From Agrocybe praecox (taxonomy: Eukaryota > Basidiomycota > Agaricomycetes > Agaricales > Agrocybaceae): a stretch of 64,000 nt of DNA. The translations under genes and the position numbers were made by a program. The notes below the pieces were generated by a model that was not told the origin of the DNA, did not search any database, and saw nothing but the letters and a program-made list of their open reading frames with translations. Below are positions 23,716 to 34,766 of the stretch, in pieces. Location: contig OZ024849.1 of the NCBI GenBank assembly GCA_964017145.1, positions 2,914,001 through 2,978,000 on the forward strand, given 5' to 3'. Every line of letters begins with the position of its first letter. The stretch's first letter is position 1.

Positions 23716-25979
23716 CTTGAGGGAGAAGAAGATTGGCGCGTCTTGGTTGAGTAGCTAGCTATGCCGAGTAACTTTCCCAGACATTGTTCTTTTTTTTTTT
23801 GACAGTTGTCCTTATTACCTAACACTCGTGGGTATAGACATCTCTTATTAGGTATTCTCAGCCGCTCTAGAACATACTTTCATCCGTACTTACGCGCCCT
23901 TTTACAAACGACAATCAAAGTGATTCATTCGTGACGTCCTTAATATGCATACACAACTTGCTTCTTGATTATCGTGTTGATGATTTGTTTTACGACTGCT
24001 CTGATGGATATAAACATGCCGTACAAAAAGTCTTTTTTTAGGGCAAAAGAGTACTCGGATGAAGAAGTTGAACCGGTATCGCAATCCTTAAAATCACTAA
24101 ATTGCGGAGTGGCTGAGTCGCTTATTTACTTTTTTTTTGTTGCGTCGACGTCCGACAAACGCGCTCCCTGGAAGATATGAGAATTAAATTTGATTGGAAT
24201 GTTCTAATACCAAGCTCTTCTTTATATATCACCATCATAAAGTAGGTCTAGAAATACTTGATTGAAGTCGCAGGACAACCAAAGGACTCGGACGACCCCT
24301 TGAATTTGTGTAACGAAGACGAGGATACGGTGACGAGTCGCACGCTCGGACTGCAGATAATTGATGCGGACGCGGACGATTGGTTTCCGGCATTGGCTTG
24401 GAAGGTTGACGAGAGCTGGCGAACCGAGAGTAGCGCGACCCTGTAAACTTTGAGGATGACGCGACGCCTTGACGATCGACCTTAGCTAGTCACTGGCGTG
24501 TACTAGTCGGACGGGGCAGCAGTTCGTTCGTCCAAGAAAAGTCGGTCGACGGTCACTCAAGCTCCTCAAACTCAATCATCACCCCGATGCAGACCCCGGT
24601 CGGCCGCCTCTTCCAATAACTGCCTTTGCGCTTTCTTGTTTTATCGACGCCTGCGCACTCGGATATTTAGTAAACACGCTGTACGCTTGAGAGGGAACTA
24701 GAAACTTGGCTTTCTTGTTTTCAATTCACGGGGCTGAGTTTCACACAGATTCTGATGAAGAGTCAATACTTTTCATACGTATATAGACGCCGTATAATTA
24801 ATACGTACAGACTTACATACATGGATATAACGGAATCCATTCCGAAATCTAAGCGCTCGAGATTGACAATGAGAGGCTCAGGCGCCCATGAGTCTCTTCT
24901 GTGTCGAAACGGGCCAGGAATCAGGAAGCCTCCAGCTGGCTCAGGGAGTGAGCGAGAAACCTCAACACATCCGTACAATTGATGATCTTGAAATTAATCA
25001 TTAAGAAGCTCAGTAAAGTGATACTATCTGGTCGACCCAACTTGAAGGTAGGGATGGCGACTCCAGAAGATTGGTTATGTACTGGGCGCGAGGTTCACCT
25101 ATTTAAACTAATGGAAATATCAGATTTCATTCATAAGAGTATGTTACCGACAAAGGAGTAAAAGATGCGGTACTGCCAGCGCTCCAACCACGTCTTCTTC
25201 CTAACCTTGGAACAAGTCAATATTTTATGGTGGACGTCACGTAAACGTTTTCTATTCTCGCTTCCGCATTCCTCAGCGCGCGAGCATGACTTGACTCAGA
25301 TTCACAGATATCCCTGCCTTTTTATATGCACAAGTCACGTAGTGTGCCCGGGGAGTCGAACGTACTAATTTGTAAACAAAGTTGTCGTTCAACGACAACT
25401 TTCGTCTCTGCGTCACAGATTGGAGTCCACCGCTTCTATATGACTGCATTGGCAATATTTGGCCTGGGAATTTCGTCGTAGAATTGACCGAAGCGTCTGA
25501 AAAACAATTAGTTGAGCGTTAACGCGTTGACTCCTCCAAGCCCCGTGAGACATATGTTTGCCATTCAACTCCGCTATCAAACTCCGCCGGAACATCCGGA
25601 GCCGAGATTAGTTATAGCCTCTATTTCTTCTGCTCTGTTCCAGTAACTGCCTTGTGTCTATTACCTCGACCGTGCGTTCCGTTGTCTTTTCTCTCAACAC
25701 CGCAGCAAGATAAGGCTGTGCTTTCTTAGATAGATATACATATACATACCTGGGGACGGAACTTGGATTATGTTACCGCTTTCTTGCTGCCTTTTTACTA
25801 TAGGGCTTTGGAGAGCCTAGGATTCGCTTCGCTTCGATTCGATTTTTGGGAGGAAATATCTGGTGAGTTGTACATGTTGTCTTGGAGGATTAAACACAGG
25901 GCTTATTTACTCTATGGCATTCAAAGGCCGGCCAGCCACCCCCAAGTCTTAACATCGGACCAGTACAATACATAACACA
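23716..25979. other. Intergenic part of block B1
   Basis: 2.3 kb without a supportable gene. 23760-24430 matches 31130-31745; 24755-25530 matches 42340-43130; 25200-25980 matches 31745-32484. Short frames here (for example 24258-24446 and 24755-24982) show no family features. Confidence 0.5.
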
Positions 25980-26517
25980 ATGTCTAACGAGAACGGATAC
26001 TATCCACCCGTCGAGAAGCCCGTTCAGGCGCACTACAACTCTTGTGCGTATTCCTTCTCTCTCTCAGAACTTATGTCAAAGTCAAGACTAACGAAAGACC
26101 ACATATAACTATCAGACCAATCCCACCCACCGCCACACATGCCCCAAGCTCAGCCAAACTATCCTCAAGGGCCCCAACAGCATCAGCAGCAATATCAAGG
26201 GCAGCCCCAACCACAAATCATCTACGACCAACAACAGCCATCCGAACAGCAGCAGCCTAATAGGGAATCGCGGGACGTTGATTGGTGTGGTCTACCGTGT
26301 GCTTCGTGTGCTGCGTGAGTCATGGTTTTTAAATCTTCTATCATATTATTCGGTTCAATGACAGTGTCCAACTGTCATTGTATCCCATTCTATACCAGAA
26401 TTCTGATGATGAGATTGTTGCAACCGCTGGCTGACTGGAACATTTACTTTGAACAGCTGTATCGCGTGGACTGTGGCTGCCATTCTCTGCTGCCCTTTGT
26501 TAATGTGCTGCCACTAG
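25980..26517 (+). CDS. Small CYSTM-like Cys-rich transmembrane protein
   Basis: Exons 25980-26043, 26116-26314 and 26457-26517 give 324 nt, 107 aa. The N-terminal ~75 residues are Gln/Pro/Tyr-rich (YQGQPQPQ). They are followed by an acidic-basic linker and a C-terminal module WCGLPCASCAACIAWTVAA then ILCCPLLMCCH. A Gln/Pro-rich head with a cysteine-studded single membrane helix at the very C-terminus is the CYSTM layout, known as tail-anchored plasma-membrane proteins linked to stress or metal tolerance in eukaryotes. The last intron (142 bp) is longer than usual. A second copy at 32485 has lost the cysteine-rich exon. Confidence 0.72.
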
Positions 26518-27660
26518 TATGTATGTCCGGCAAGAAGATGAGTGTTGTCGTCAATAATGGCATCATCAAAATCTTTATTTATCATCACCATTCAAGGATC
26601 CGAGTTGTTTCCTTCTTTGACGGTTGGACATATACGTTGACATTTCTTCTGCTTCATCAAGTACAGTAGTTGGGTGTATCCATTACTAGCCTTTATTTAT
26701 AGTATGTTTAAAGTTCTATAAATATGACGCATGATTACATCACTGGTTTCCTGAAAAGGCATAGGCTCAGGCCCAGGCCCCCAAAGTCCTCGACATAAGG
26801 ACAATCATTCACCGGTCAATGAGGCGCCCAATTGAAGATCGGCCTCGGAAATTTTAAATACGAGGGATATAAATATTATGAACTGAGAGAATTATACGTA
26901 TACATCGTACCCTATGTAATATCTAGTTAAAAACTCAAATTCTAGTTGTTGAACACTATATCGCATGTTATCAGTGCCGCCAACACAGATGTCACGATGT
27001 CTTAATTTAGCCATTTTGCTTAGTTACTTTCCCCGCCATCCCGAATCCATCCGCTGACAGCTTACGACAGTGGCAAGTGTGATGGAATGTGACATTCCTG
27101 AGTCCTTATCTGCTCATCCCTTTTTAAGTGTGATGTGGTCCTTTCAGTGGTTTTTGGTTCACTGGAGTACTAACTCAAATAAAAATCCTGTAATTGCATA
27201 CTTATTGAATGGATTATAATATTCCTCTCCAAAAAATGGCCCTTTTCTGCAATTTAGCGCCAGGACCACTCAGATAATATTCAGTTTTGTGGTGAATGAG
27301 CACCTATTTGCAGATATCGAAAGATCAAAACATGCCAAACCTTAGACACTTGGGATTAATATAAAGATCATATATCCGCGCGCAACGCACAAAAAAGTAA
27401 AGAAATAGCTCAAGAACTGACCCCGGGAAAGTGTTTTGACTCATTCACCAGTCACTGGTGAATGACTGTATCTTTTCTACCTTATTGATTTTGAGAATTA
27501 ATGTTGCTTCTATTATCGGAAAAATTATAATCCTAAAGCTCAAGCGCTTAAAGTCTATAAAGCAAGAACCAGCGAGACTCTGCCGTTTCGTTTGTCCCAG
27601 CCGTTTCTTCGAAACCCTATCGGGGTTTGAAAAGAAACGGCTGGCCACGAGCCTACCGAG
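26518..27660. other. Intergenic region
   Basis: 1.1 kb, AT-rich, without a credible gene. It contains a near-perfect 25 bp palindrome at 27441-27465 (TCATTCACCAG / CTGGTGAATGA arms). The end of the region (cggctggccacgagcc, about 27638) recurs near 43311, marking a duplication boundary. Confidence 0.4.
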
Positions 27661-27671
27661 ATTATACAATC

Positions 27672-28850
27672 ACGATCACGGTGTTCTGGCCTGCCGCCTC
27701 TACCAACAGAGGATCTGAAAGAGGTAATACGAATACATCTGCTATGGATGGACACAGCCTGATATATGCGTAGCTGCACTGGTCCATAACCATTACCGTA
27801 TGTTTGACGATAGACCTGCTCATTTTCCTTCCCCAACTTGTTATTCCCCACAAAGCAACGCTTAGCGCACGCGGAAGAGCAGAAAGGGTTCACATACGTG
27901 CTATATGACCCAAGTCTTTGCGTTTTTATACCCTCTATTATCCGATACCCACACGAACACGCTCCCAAGAAGACTACTACCCCGCACTTGCACGACGCGA
28001 TTTCACCTATCAGCATGCACCAAAAGGCCCCGTGTTGAAACATAAGGTCATCAACCAGATTAACGCTGCTTTGTTTGTGCAGTTTTTGCTGGTCTCTTCT
28101 CCAGGAAAACAGCGGCTCCTCCCAGAAACAGCGACGTTCCTGCTCTCTCCGTCCCACAACCTCAGCAACGGCCTTCGCACTCCCCTCCTAACGCTCTACA
28201 CTATCCTCGGGCGTCTCACGAACCTCCATGTGTGGACATACACCGAGGAACGACAAGGAGGGAAAGTGAAAGTGAGGGTGAAAGTCAGATTGAAAGACAT
28301 TTCTGCTGTCGGTGTGTATTCTTTCTTTCCTTTTGTTCCAAAACACCAACCAACTACTACCCCACAGCCCAACACATCGACACCCAACTCTCCTAAGTTC
28401 GCTTCTTCTCCACTCAAGTAAGCACGCTGCAGCGCAAGGATATCGGGCGCGTGGGGGTGTATGCGTGGAGGTATACTCTACCTGCGTGAGTGTGCGGGTT
28501 TCTTTTTCTCTCTTTCCTTCAACTAACACCACGCATTGTCAGCTTTTTCAACACCGCCTGGCTCATCCTCAACGACATAACCCTCGGTGTCGCCTTTGGG
28601 TCTTACGTCGTCGATAACAACGAGCTGTTGGCACGGGTTTGGAATGGAATCGTTAGGGTGCGTTTCCACTTTCAATTAAAAAGGAGAGTACTAAAATTAG
28701 ATCATACATGACCAGGAATACATCTTCACGCATCTTGGAGCGTCCTCGCATGGCTAGACGCGTGGCCTGCGGGGCTCAAGCTTAATGCGGAGCTCAGCGC
28801 GTTCTATAATTATTCAAACAGCTATAATAGATACTTTCTGTGAAAACTGA
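27672..28850 (+). pseudogene. GPI1/PIG-Q fragment, start lost and 3' truncated
   Basis: The segment at 27672 matches the first codons of the copy at 32933 (TITVFWP), but the ATG has become ATC, and a 4-nt insertion shifts the frame within about 20 codons. Further on, 28530-28660 encodes FFNTAWLILNDITLGVAFGS and 28720-28840 encodes SVLAWLDAWPAGLKLNAEL. Both are hallmark blocks of Gpi1/PIG-Q, a subunit of the GPI-GlcNAc transferase that starts GPI-anchor synthesis at the ER. The joint between these two exons is one base out of frame. The sequence stops near 28850 where a duplicated fragment begins, so the C-terminal membrane half is gone. I read it as a decayed partial copy. Confidence 0.65.
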
Positions 28851-29612
28851 CAAGTTCCTACTCTAAAATCCAACGTTCGTGATACTTTTGGATTCAAGTT
28901 CTCGTAGTATTCAATGTTTTGAAGGGAGGCTCAGAAAGGCCGTTTCGGCCGTCTAATAATCCATTTGGAAGATGGCGATGACTTGTGACTGTCGGTAAAA
29001 TAATCCATCGTCGAATAATCGTGAACGAGCTGGTGTCGTTTGCCGCGATCTGACGACCGGAGGACGGTAATCGATCAGCCAGCCTCAGCTCCAGCCTCAT
29101 CGCCTACGCCTACGCTTCCGTAGAGCAGCCGGTATCCAGACGTAGGTGCGCACCCTACGTACTTACTACTAGGACTACTTGTAGATGGAGAGAGCATTCC
29201 GGGTTATCCATAATAATGTTCTTGCTGGTCTTGCTTTATATCCGGACTTTGGGATTATAATTTATGCTCTGTTTAGACTCTCATATTTCCGACAACACAA
29301 GCAACGGTCGTTATATTTCTGAAAATTTTGAATCAACAAGGTAGAAAATTGGTAGAAAAGATATATCTAAAAAAATCGAATTTCGGCGCGTCAGGTGAAT
29401 CTGGGGGAATCCAAGCATGTGATGTCGACCGGATGGGCCGAAACAGTCCATATCTTCTTACAAACCGACCACCATTCTGTTCCCGACGTCGACGACATCC
29501 ACCCCGTATTCAGCTACGCCATTGCGTAAACTGAAAGAATATATTCATAGGAACCATGTTAGTCCCTCTGATTTCAGGATCGTTCGCCACTTACGACATG
29601 ATTAATTTCTAA
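28851..29612. other. Junction of duplicated fragments
   Basis: 28838-28900 is an inverted copy of 18797-18862. 28920-29165 is a direct copy of 19081-19335. From 29160 onward it is block B2 (copy of 21880 onward), including the 3' flank of gene A'. Confidence 0.6.
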
Positions 29613-31088
29613 TCATTCCTTGCGTTTGCGCTTACGCCCACCAGTCCTAAGTCGAATCGTGAGTGACGATGTGAGTAAAAGACATAACAGACTTACATGT
29701 CTCCTGTTTGCGGATTCTCGCCCTGTTTCTCTAGCAAGACTGTCCTACTAAGCATGCCCGGTATTCCTTTTCCTTCTACTGGGAGTCGCTCCGGGTCGTA
29801 GTCCTTGGCCAGCTTTTCTTCGACTTCCTCGACGAAGCACGATCCGTATGGGTGGCTGAGACTATGATATGAGTGTATATCATTCTCAGAAGTAAATTTA
29901 CTTACCCTTTGCCTCGGGGCTTTCTTTTCTTTGGTAATATGGCAAGATTTGGACTGCACGACGGTGAGAAAGATGGCGCAGGAGATAAACGGATTGTCTG
30001 CAGTGGGTAAGATGGGAGAGAGGGTGTCCCTGCCTCTAACGGGATGCCAGAGGGAGGACTGTGGGGACGCGACCCATCCGCTGGGTATGTATCGGATGTC
30101 GGGGCAGATGCGCTCAGGGTGCTGGCAGGGGATGATGATTCCACGATTGCGCTCGTCTGCACATCAATGTCGGTAACTGCTGGATATAAAAACCTTTTTT
30201 AATACGTTAGTTCATATCTCGCTCCTCATTCGCCTTTGATGAAATGATTGCTTACTCTGCCTTCTCCGTTTCGTTCCCAGTGATGCAGTTTGACAACGAT
30301 GGCGAAGCAGCCGTTCCGTACTCCCATCTTGGCACAAACATGTGAGGAAAAGTTTTTATTTATACAAGCTCAAACGGCTTACTGTGCTCGATATTGTTCA
30401 GGAATTGAGTGGCCTGTCAGGAGCTGACTTGATATCGGGTAACGTGGGTGTGGCGCATACAGGTTCGATGAAATTGACGATTCAGCGGGTGGATCGATGG
30501 TCAACGGTCTCTGATAGGACACCTGTGGGCTCCACATCGGATCCAATGGTACTGCTGTTTCGTCAGAAAATCTTTGCGGGTACATCAGCAAACATCTTGT
30601 GTTATCTTAAGTGGATACCTTACCGCGCCCGCTTTGCTACCCTTTGGTAGTCATCCTCACAACATCCCAACAAGGCGGCCCGCAGAAAGGACAGCTCTGC
30701 TGCTGCTGCTGCCGCTGTTGGGGAATCAAACCTGTCAATCCAAAAATTTCCCCCTTGCTGGATTGGCCTGAAGGGTGCATCAGTGCAAATCCATCAAGAG
30801 CATGGCGCCCTTTACATGCCTTTGACCATCTCCCTGCATATGGTCCATGTTGCACGTCCATTCGGAGTGCATTGGCCATTCATGTGAATGGCCAGACATA
30901 ATTTGTAAAGGGTTGCTGAGCTCTTCGTGTGAGTAGCTGTTCCAATGATTCGCTCCATAGGTCACTGGGAACGGTGGGCTGTGAGAAGTTGTTGGATGGA
31001 GCATCTCCTTCCCCTTGTCATTTGAGTATGAGTCCGTCCTAGGGCGCGTGTCCGTCATATAGGGGAAATTGGGGATGTGATAGTTCAT
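29613..31088 (-). CDS. Unknown nuclear-type protein, copy A' (paralog of 22311-23715)
   Basis: Seven exons on the minus strand: 30820-31088, 30624-30767, 30383-30571, 30256-30327, 29906-30151, 29697-29861 and 29613-29646, summing to 1119 nt, 372 aa. All splice sites correspond to copy A, including the GC donor of intron 1 (AG|GCATGT). Compared with copy A it has an extra ~20 residues before PSGIPLEAG, two more alanines in the exon 2 segment, and a different end (GRKRKRKE, since the parental stop is shifted). Many substitutions change amino acids although flanking noncoding DNA remains very similar, so the protein seems to diverge fast. Function unknown. Confidence 0.68.
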
Positions 31089-32484
31089 CTTGAGGGAGAA
31101 GAAAAACAGCGCCTCTTGGTTGAGTGACTAGCTATGCCGAGTAACTTTCCCAGACCATGGTTGTTCTTTTTTTTTGTTTTTTGACAGTTGTCCTTATTAC
31201 CTAACACTCGTGGGTATAGAAATCTCTAATAAGATATTCTGAGCCGCTCTAGAACATACTTTCATCAGTATTTACACGCCCTTTTACAAACGACATTCAA
31301 AGTGATTCATTCGTGACGTCCTTAATATGCATACACAACACGCTTCTTGGTTATCGTGTTGATGATTTGTTTTACGATTACTCTGATGTATATAAGCATG
31401 CCGTATAAACAGTCTTGTTTACGCAAAAGAGTACTCGGATGAAGAACCGGTATCGCAATCCTCAAAATCACTAAATTGCGGAGTCGCTGAGTCGCAGGCT
31501 GTTTTACTTTTTTGTTTTGGCGCGTCGACGTCAAACGCGCTCTCTGGAAGATATGAAAAGTAAATTCAATTAGAATGTTTTTCTATATTACCGAGCTCTT
31601 CTTTATATATCACCATGATAAAGCAAATCTAGAACTCCTTGAAGGACAACCAAAGGACAACCCCTTGAAGTTTGTGTCACGAGGACGAGGATACGGTGAC
31701 GAGTCGCGTGCTCGGATTGCATATAATTGATGCGGGCGCGGACGATTGGTTCTTCTTTCTAACCTTCGAACAGGTCAATATTTTATGGTGAACGGGCCAC
31801 ATAAGCGTTTTCTATCCTTGCTTCCGCGTTCCTCAGCGCGCGAGCATGACTTGATCAAGTTTGACAGATATCTCTGCCTCTTCATATGCACAAGTATAGT
31901 GCGCCGGGAGTCGGACGTAATTCAATTATAAACAAGTTGTCGTTCAACGATAACTTTCGTCTCTGCGTCACAGATTAGTTCTTGAAGAGTCTGTTGCTTC
32001 TCTAGTATGACTGCGTTGGCAATATTTGGCTTGAGACTTTCCTCGTAAAATTAACCGAAGCGTCTGAAAAACATGAGTTGAGGGTTAAAACGTTAACGTG
32101 TTGACTCTGCCGTGAGACATATGTCTGTAATTCAACTCCGCTCTCAAACTCCGCCGGAACATCCGGAGATTAGTTATGTATATAGCCTCTATTTATTCTG
32201 CTCTCCTCTTCCAGTAACTGCCTTGTACCAATACCTGGACTGTACTTCTTGCCATTATATTCTTTCGACACCGCAGCAGGAGAAGGCCTGCTTGCTCAGA
32301 TATACATATACATACCTGGGGACGGAACTTCTTCACTTCGATTGTTGTGAACCGCGAAGAAAACAGGCGAGTTGTACATAATCTCTCTTGGAGGATAAAA
32401 AATAGCTTATGTGCGTCTATGACTTTCAAAAGCCAGCCAGCCACGCCCCAGACTTAACATCCAAGCAGTAAAATACATAACACT
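31089..32484. other. Intergenic part of block B2
   Basis: Corresponds to 23716-25979 of block B1 minus about 0.8 kb. No credible gene. Confidence 0.5.
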
Positions 32485-32865
32485 ATGTCCAACGAGAAAG
32501 GATATTACCCACCCATCGAGAGGCCCGGGCAGGCGCACTACAACTCTTGTGCGTATTCTCTCTCTTGGAACTTTGTCAATGTCAAGACTAACAAAATACC
32601 ACATGTAACTGCAACAGACCAATCCCATCCACCGCCACACATGCACCAAGCCCAGCCATACTATCCTGAAGAGTTCCAACAGCATCAGCAGTATCAAGGG
32701 CAGCCCCAACCACAACTTCAAAGCTCGACCAACATAAATTCCTCCTTGATATCGATCTTCAAGCTTCAATTCTTATTCGTGCTTCTCTGGGCCGACGATG
32801 GCATACTTACATGGCAGGCATTGACACTGGCACTGGGCACCGCACTGAGTGACGTCCGTACGTGA
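32485..32865 (+). pseudogene. Broken copy of the CYSTM-like gene
   Basis: Exon 1 (32485-32548) and the start of exon 2 (from 32618) match the gene at 25980, including YQGQPQPQ. After about 32740 the sequence diverges into unrelated DNA, so the Cys-rich membrane module is lost. An open frame does continue to 32865 but encodes an unrelated hydrophobic tail, so a chimeric product cannot be fully excluded. Confidence 0.65.
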
Positions 32866-32932
32866 GCACTTATATAACTCCGCCTGAATCGGACTTGACA
32901 AGCAAGTGTCGGCCATGTCGTTTGACACTACA

Positions 32933-33061
32933 ATGACGATCACGGTGTTCTGGCCTCGACCTACAGATCTGAAAGAGGTGGAATACACCTGCTATGGATG
33001 GACACAGCCTGATACATGCGTAGCTAAGCCTGGAATCCCACCCAAACTACTGAAGTTGTAG
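32933..33061 (+). pseudogene. GPI1/PIG-Q N-terminal fragment
   Basis: A 42-codon frame beginning MTITVFWPRPTDLK and including YGWTQPDTCVA matches the 5' end of the GPI1 fragment at 27672 but keeps the ATG and the frame. After codon ~32 it leaves the homologous sequence and stops. The two fragments are thus complementary broken copies; an intact parental GPI1 should lie elsewhere in the genome. Confidence 0.5.
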
Positions 33062-33778
33062 TGAGCTTAGACCTAGTTTCCGGCCTCGAGAAATCTGACA
33101 TGACGGTCGAAAAACAACCACGGGATTCGCTGGCATTGAAAAGGAAACATGCGCAAGCTCAGAACGCAGTGAATCATCACCGTTGTGGCAGTGCATTCTG
33201 ACTGAGTAGTCTAGATTAGATTAGATTCATTTACGAGTCTTTTACGTAAGTAAAAACGAGTCCTTTTAATCGAGGGCTTTCTGCGACTTTCTCTGACCCT
33301 TGTTGACCCCCATCAGTGATGGCATCAAATTGGCCATGTGTTAACAATGTAACCTATATACTCCGGTTGCTTTTGCCTTAAACAACAGTAAATAGAAAAT
33401 CAATAGTATGTATGTTCATTTTTCTTTCAAGGAAGATTCTATTAATCATATAATAATACATAAGCCCATATTTATTTTACGATTTACAGCTCGTGTAGTC
33501 CATCATTGTATTCGACTGCACACCGGTTATCGGTCGGCCCGGCATGGGAACGACCTGATTTGGGTTGGAATCACCGACATCAATCTGATTTCTTTTGGTG
33601 TCCCCCGCCACTACCGCTCTCACTCTGCCCCTCTCCTCGTTGCAGGGATGTAGGCGCGCATGTGGCTACTGTCGGTCGACAGCGAGCTGAGCAATTGTGA
33701 CGAATGTCCGAGTTCTACCACCACTGTATTGGCACGATACCCCCCGTGGGCCGTGGTGAAGACTGCAACGACTGCTGG
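33062..33778. other. Intergenic region before the gypsy insertion
   Basis: 0.7 kb. No gene supported. The last bases (GCTGG, 33774-33778) are the left target duplication of the retrotransposon. Confidence 0.5.
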
Positions 33779-34168
33779 TGTCAGGGTTTCCCCTATTTTT
33801 CCTTATTTTTCTATATTTATTTCGCATTTTTCCCTTTTGTAGATGTGTAGATATCTTATCTGTTTCATATCTTTGATTATCTCTTGATTATCTCTTGATT
33901 ATCATTTGATTAGATACTTATCACTTTAATTTCCCATGAGCATAGCCTCATTCATTCTACATCATTCTACATCATTCTTTTACTTTCTTTATGATGTCAT
34001 TGCCTTATTCATCATTCCTTTCTATGATGTCATGGAGGAATATTCTAGAATAGCTGTAGGGTATATATACTGGACATGTATGTAGCTGTAGCCCCAGCTT
34101 CAATCTCTTAGGATATCCACTATCATTGGTGTGATCTCTTAGAACCATTGAGTGTCTCTCTCTCTTCA

Positions 34169-34200
<32 letters not shown>

Positions 34201-34258
34201 CCTCTTGCTTTGTCTTTGTTGGTGGCCTTGTCACACTGATCTTAGTGTTGCCCTGACA
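33779..34258 (+). repeat. 5' LTR of the gypsy element
   Basis: 480 bp, TG...CA. Contains a TATA box at 34062-34069, a run of tandem 'ttgattatctc' repeats near 33871-33905 and a CT microsatellite near 34157-34195. RNA start is predicted near 34096 (see primer site). Confidence 0.95.
34062..34069 (+). promoter_or_regulatory. TATA box in the gypsy LTR
   Basis: TATATATA located 34 bp upstream of the AGCTTCAATCT sequence that pairs with the primer-binding site, consistent with transcription starting there. Confidence 0.65.
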
Positions 34259-34260
34259 GA

Positions 34261-34271
34261 AGATTGAAGCT
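34261..34271 (+). promoter_or_regulatory. Self-priming primer-binding site
   Basis: AGATTGAAGCT, two bases after the LTR, is an exact 11-nt reverse complement of AGCTTCAATCT at 34096-34106 in the LTR. Tf1 of fission yeast primes reverse transcription with the first 11 nt of its own RNA in this way. No tRNA-3'-end-like TGG sequence is present at this spot. Confidence 0.75.
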
Positions 34272-34766
34272 ATCTCAGACAACCCCACCACTCAGTATCC
34301 ATCATCTCACATTTATATACACCAATCTATTCATCTCTCTTTCCAACATTTATCCACACATCCCTTTACCACATATATCATTTTTCTCATCATCATCAAC
34401 CCTTCAACCTCCAATATCCTCCCAATCTTCTACATCATTTCTCCCTCCACAATTTCAACATCTCCTCAAGACACCTCTCTTTCTACTGGATTTCTCACTC
34501 TCTGCTGTGTGTTGTGTGTGAACTTGTAGATAGGGATACCAACTGTTGGGGCAGAATCAGGCCAACTGTTTCTGTCTTTGGTGGTCTAGGAAAATACCAG
34601 GTAGTCAATCCTGTGATCCTAGGTTTAGACCCACTGTGTTTGGGGTGACAACTGGGTATCCATTACATAGTCTTTTTTTAGTTACTTAGTATAGTCTCAA
34701 GGGCACTTTTTGTAGATAGCTTCTCCCACACACACACCAGAGAGCCTCTACTTTATCTGCACCAAG

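Larger units (their letters stand above)
21880..26260. repeat. Dispersed segmental duplication, block B1
   Basis: From actaggactacttgtag onward this block recurs at about 29160-32740 in the same order and orientation: unknown gene A, spacer, CYSTM-like gene. The second block lacks about 0.8 kb (24390-25195 here). Part of that missing piece, 24755-25530, exists as a third copy at about 42340-43130. Confidence 0.75.
29160..32740. repeat. Dispersed segmental duplication, block B2
   Basis: Colinear copy of block B1 (21880-26260) with an internal deletion near 31745 and a break near 32740, where the CYSTM-like gene loses its last exon. The two blocks are separated by about 7.3 kb start to start. 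Confidence 0.75.

Noticed and set aside
33871..33905. Short tandem ttgattatctc repeats as an independent microsatellite
   Set aside because: They are present identically in both LTRs, so they belong to the retrotransposon.
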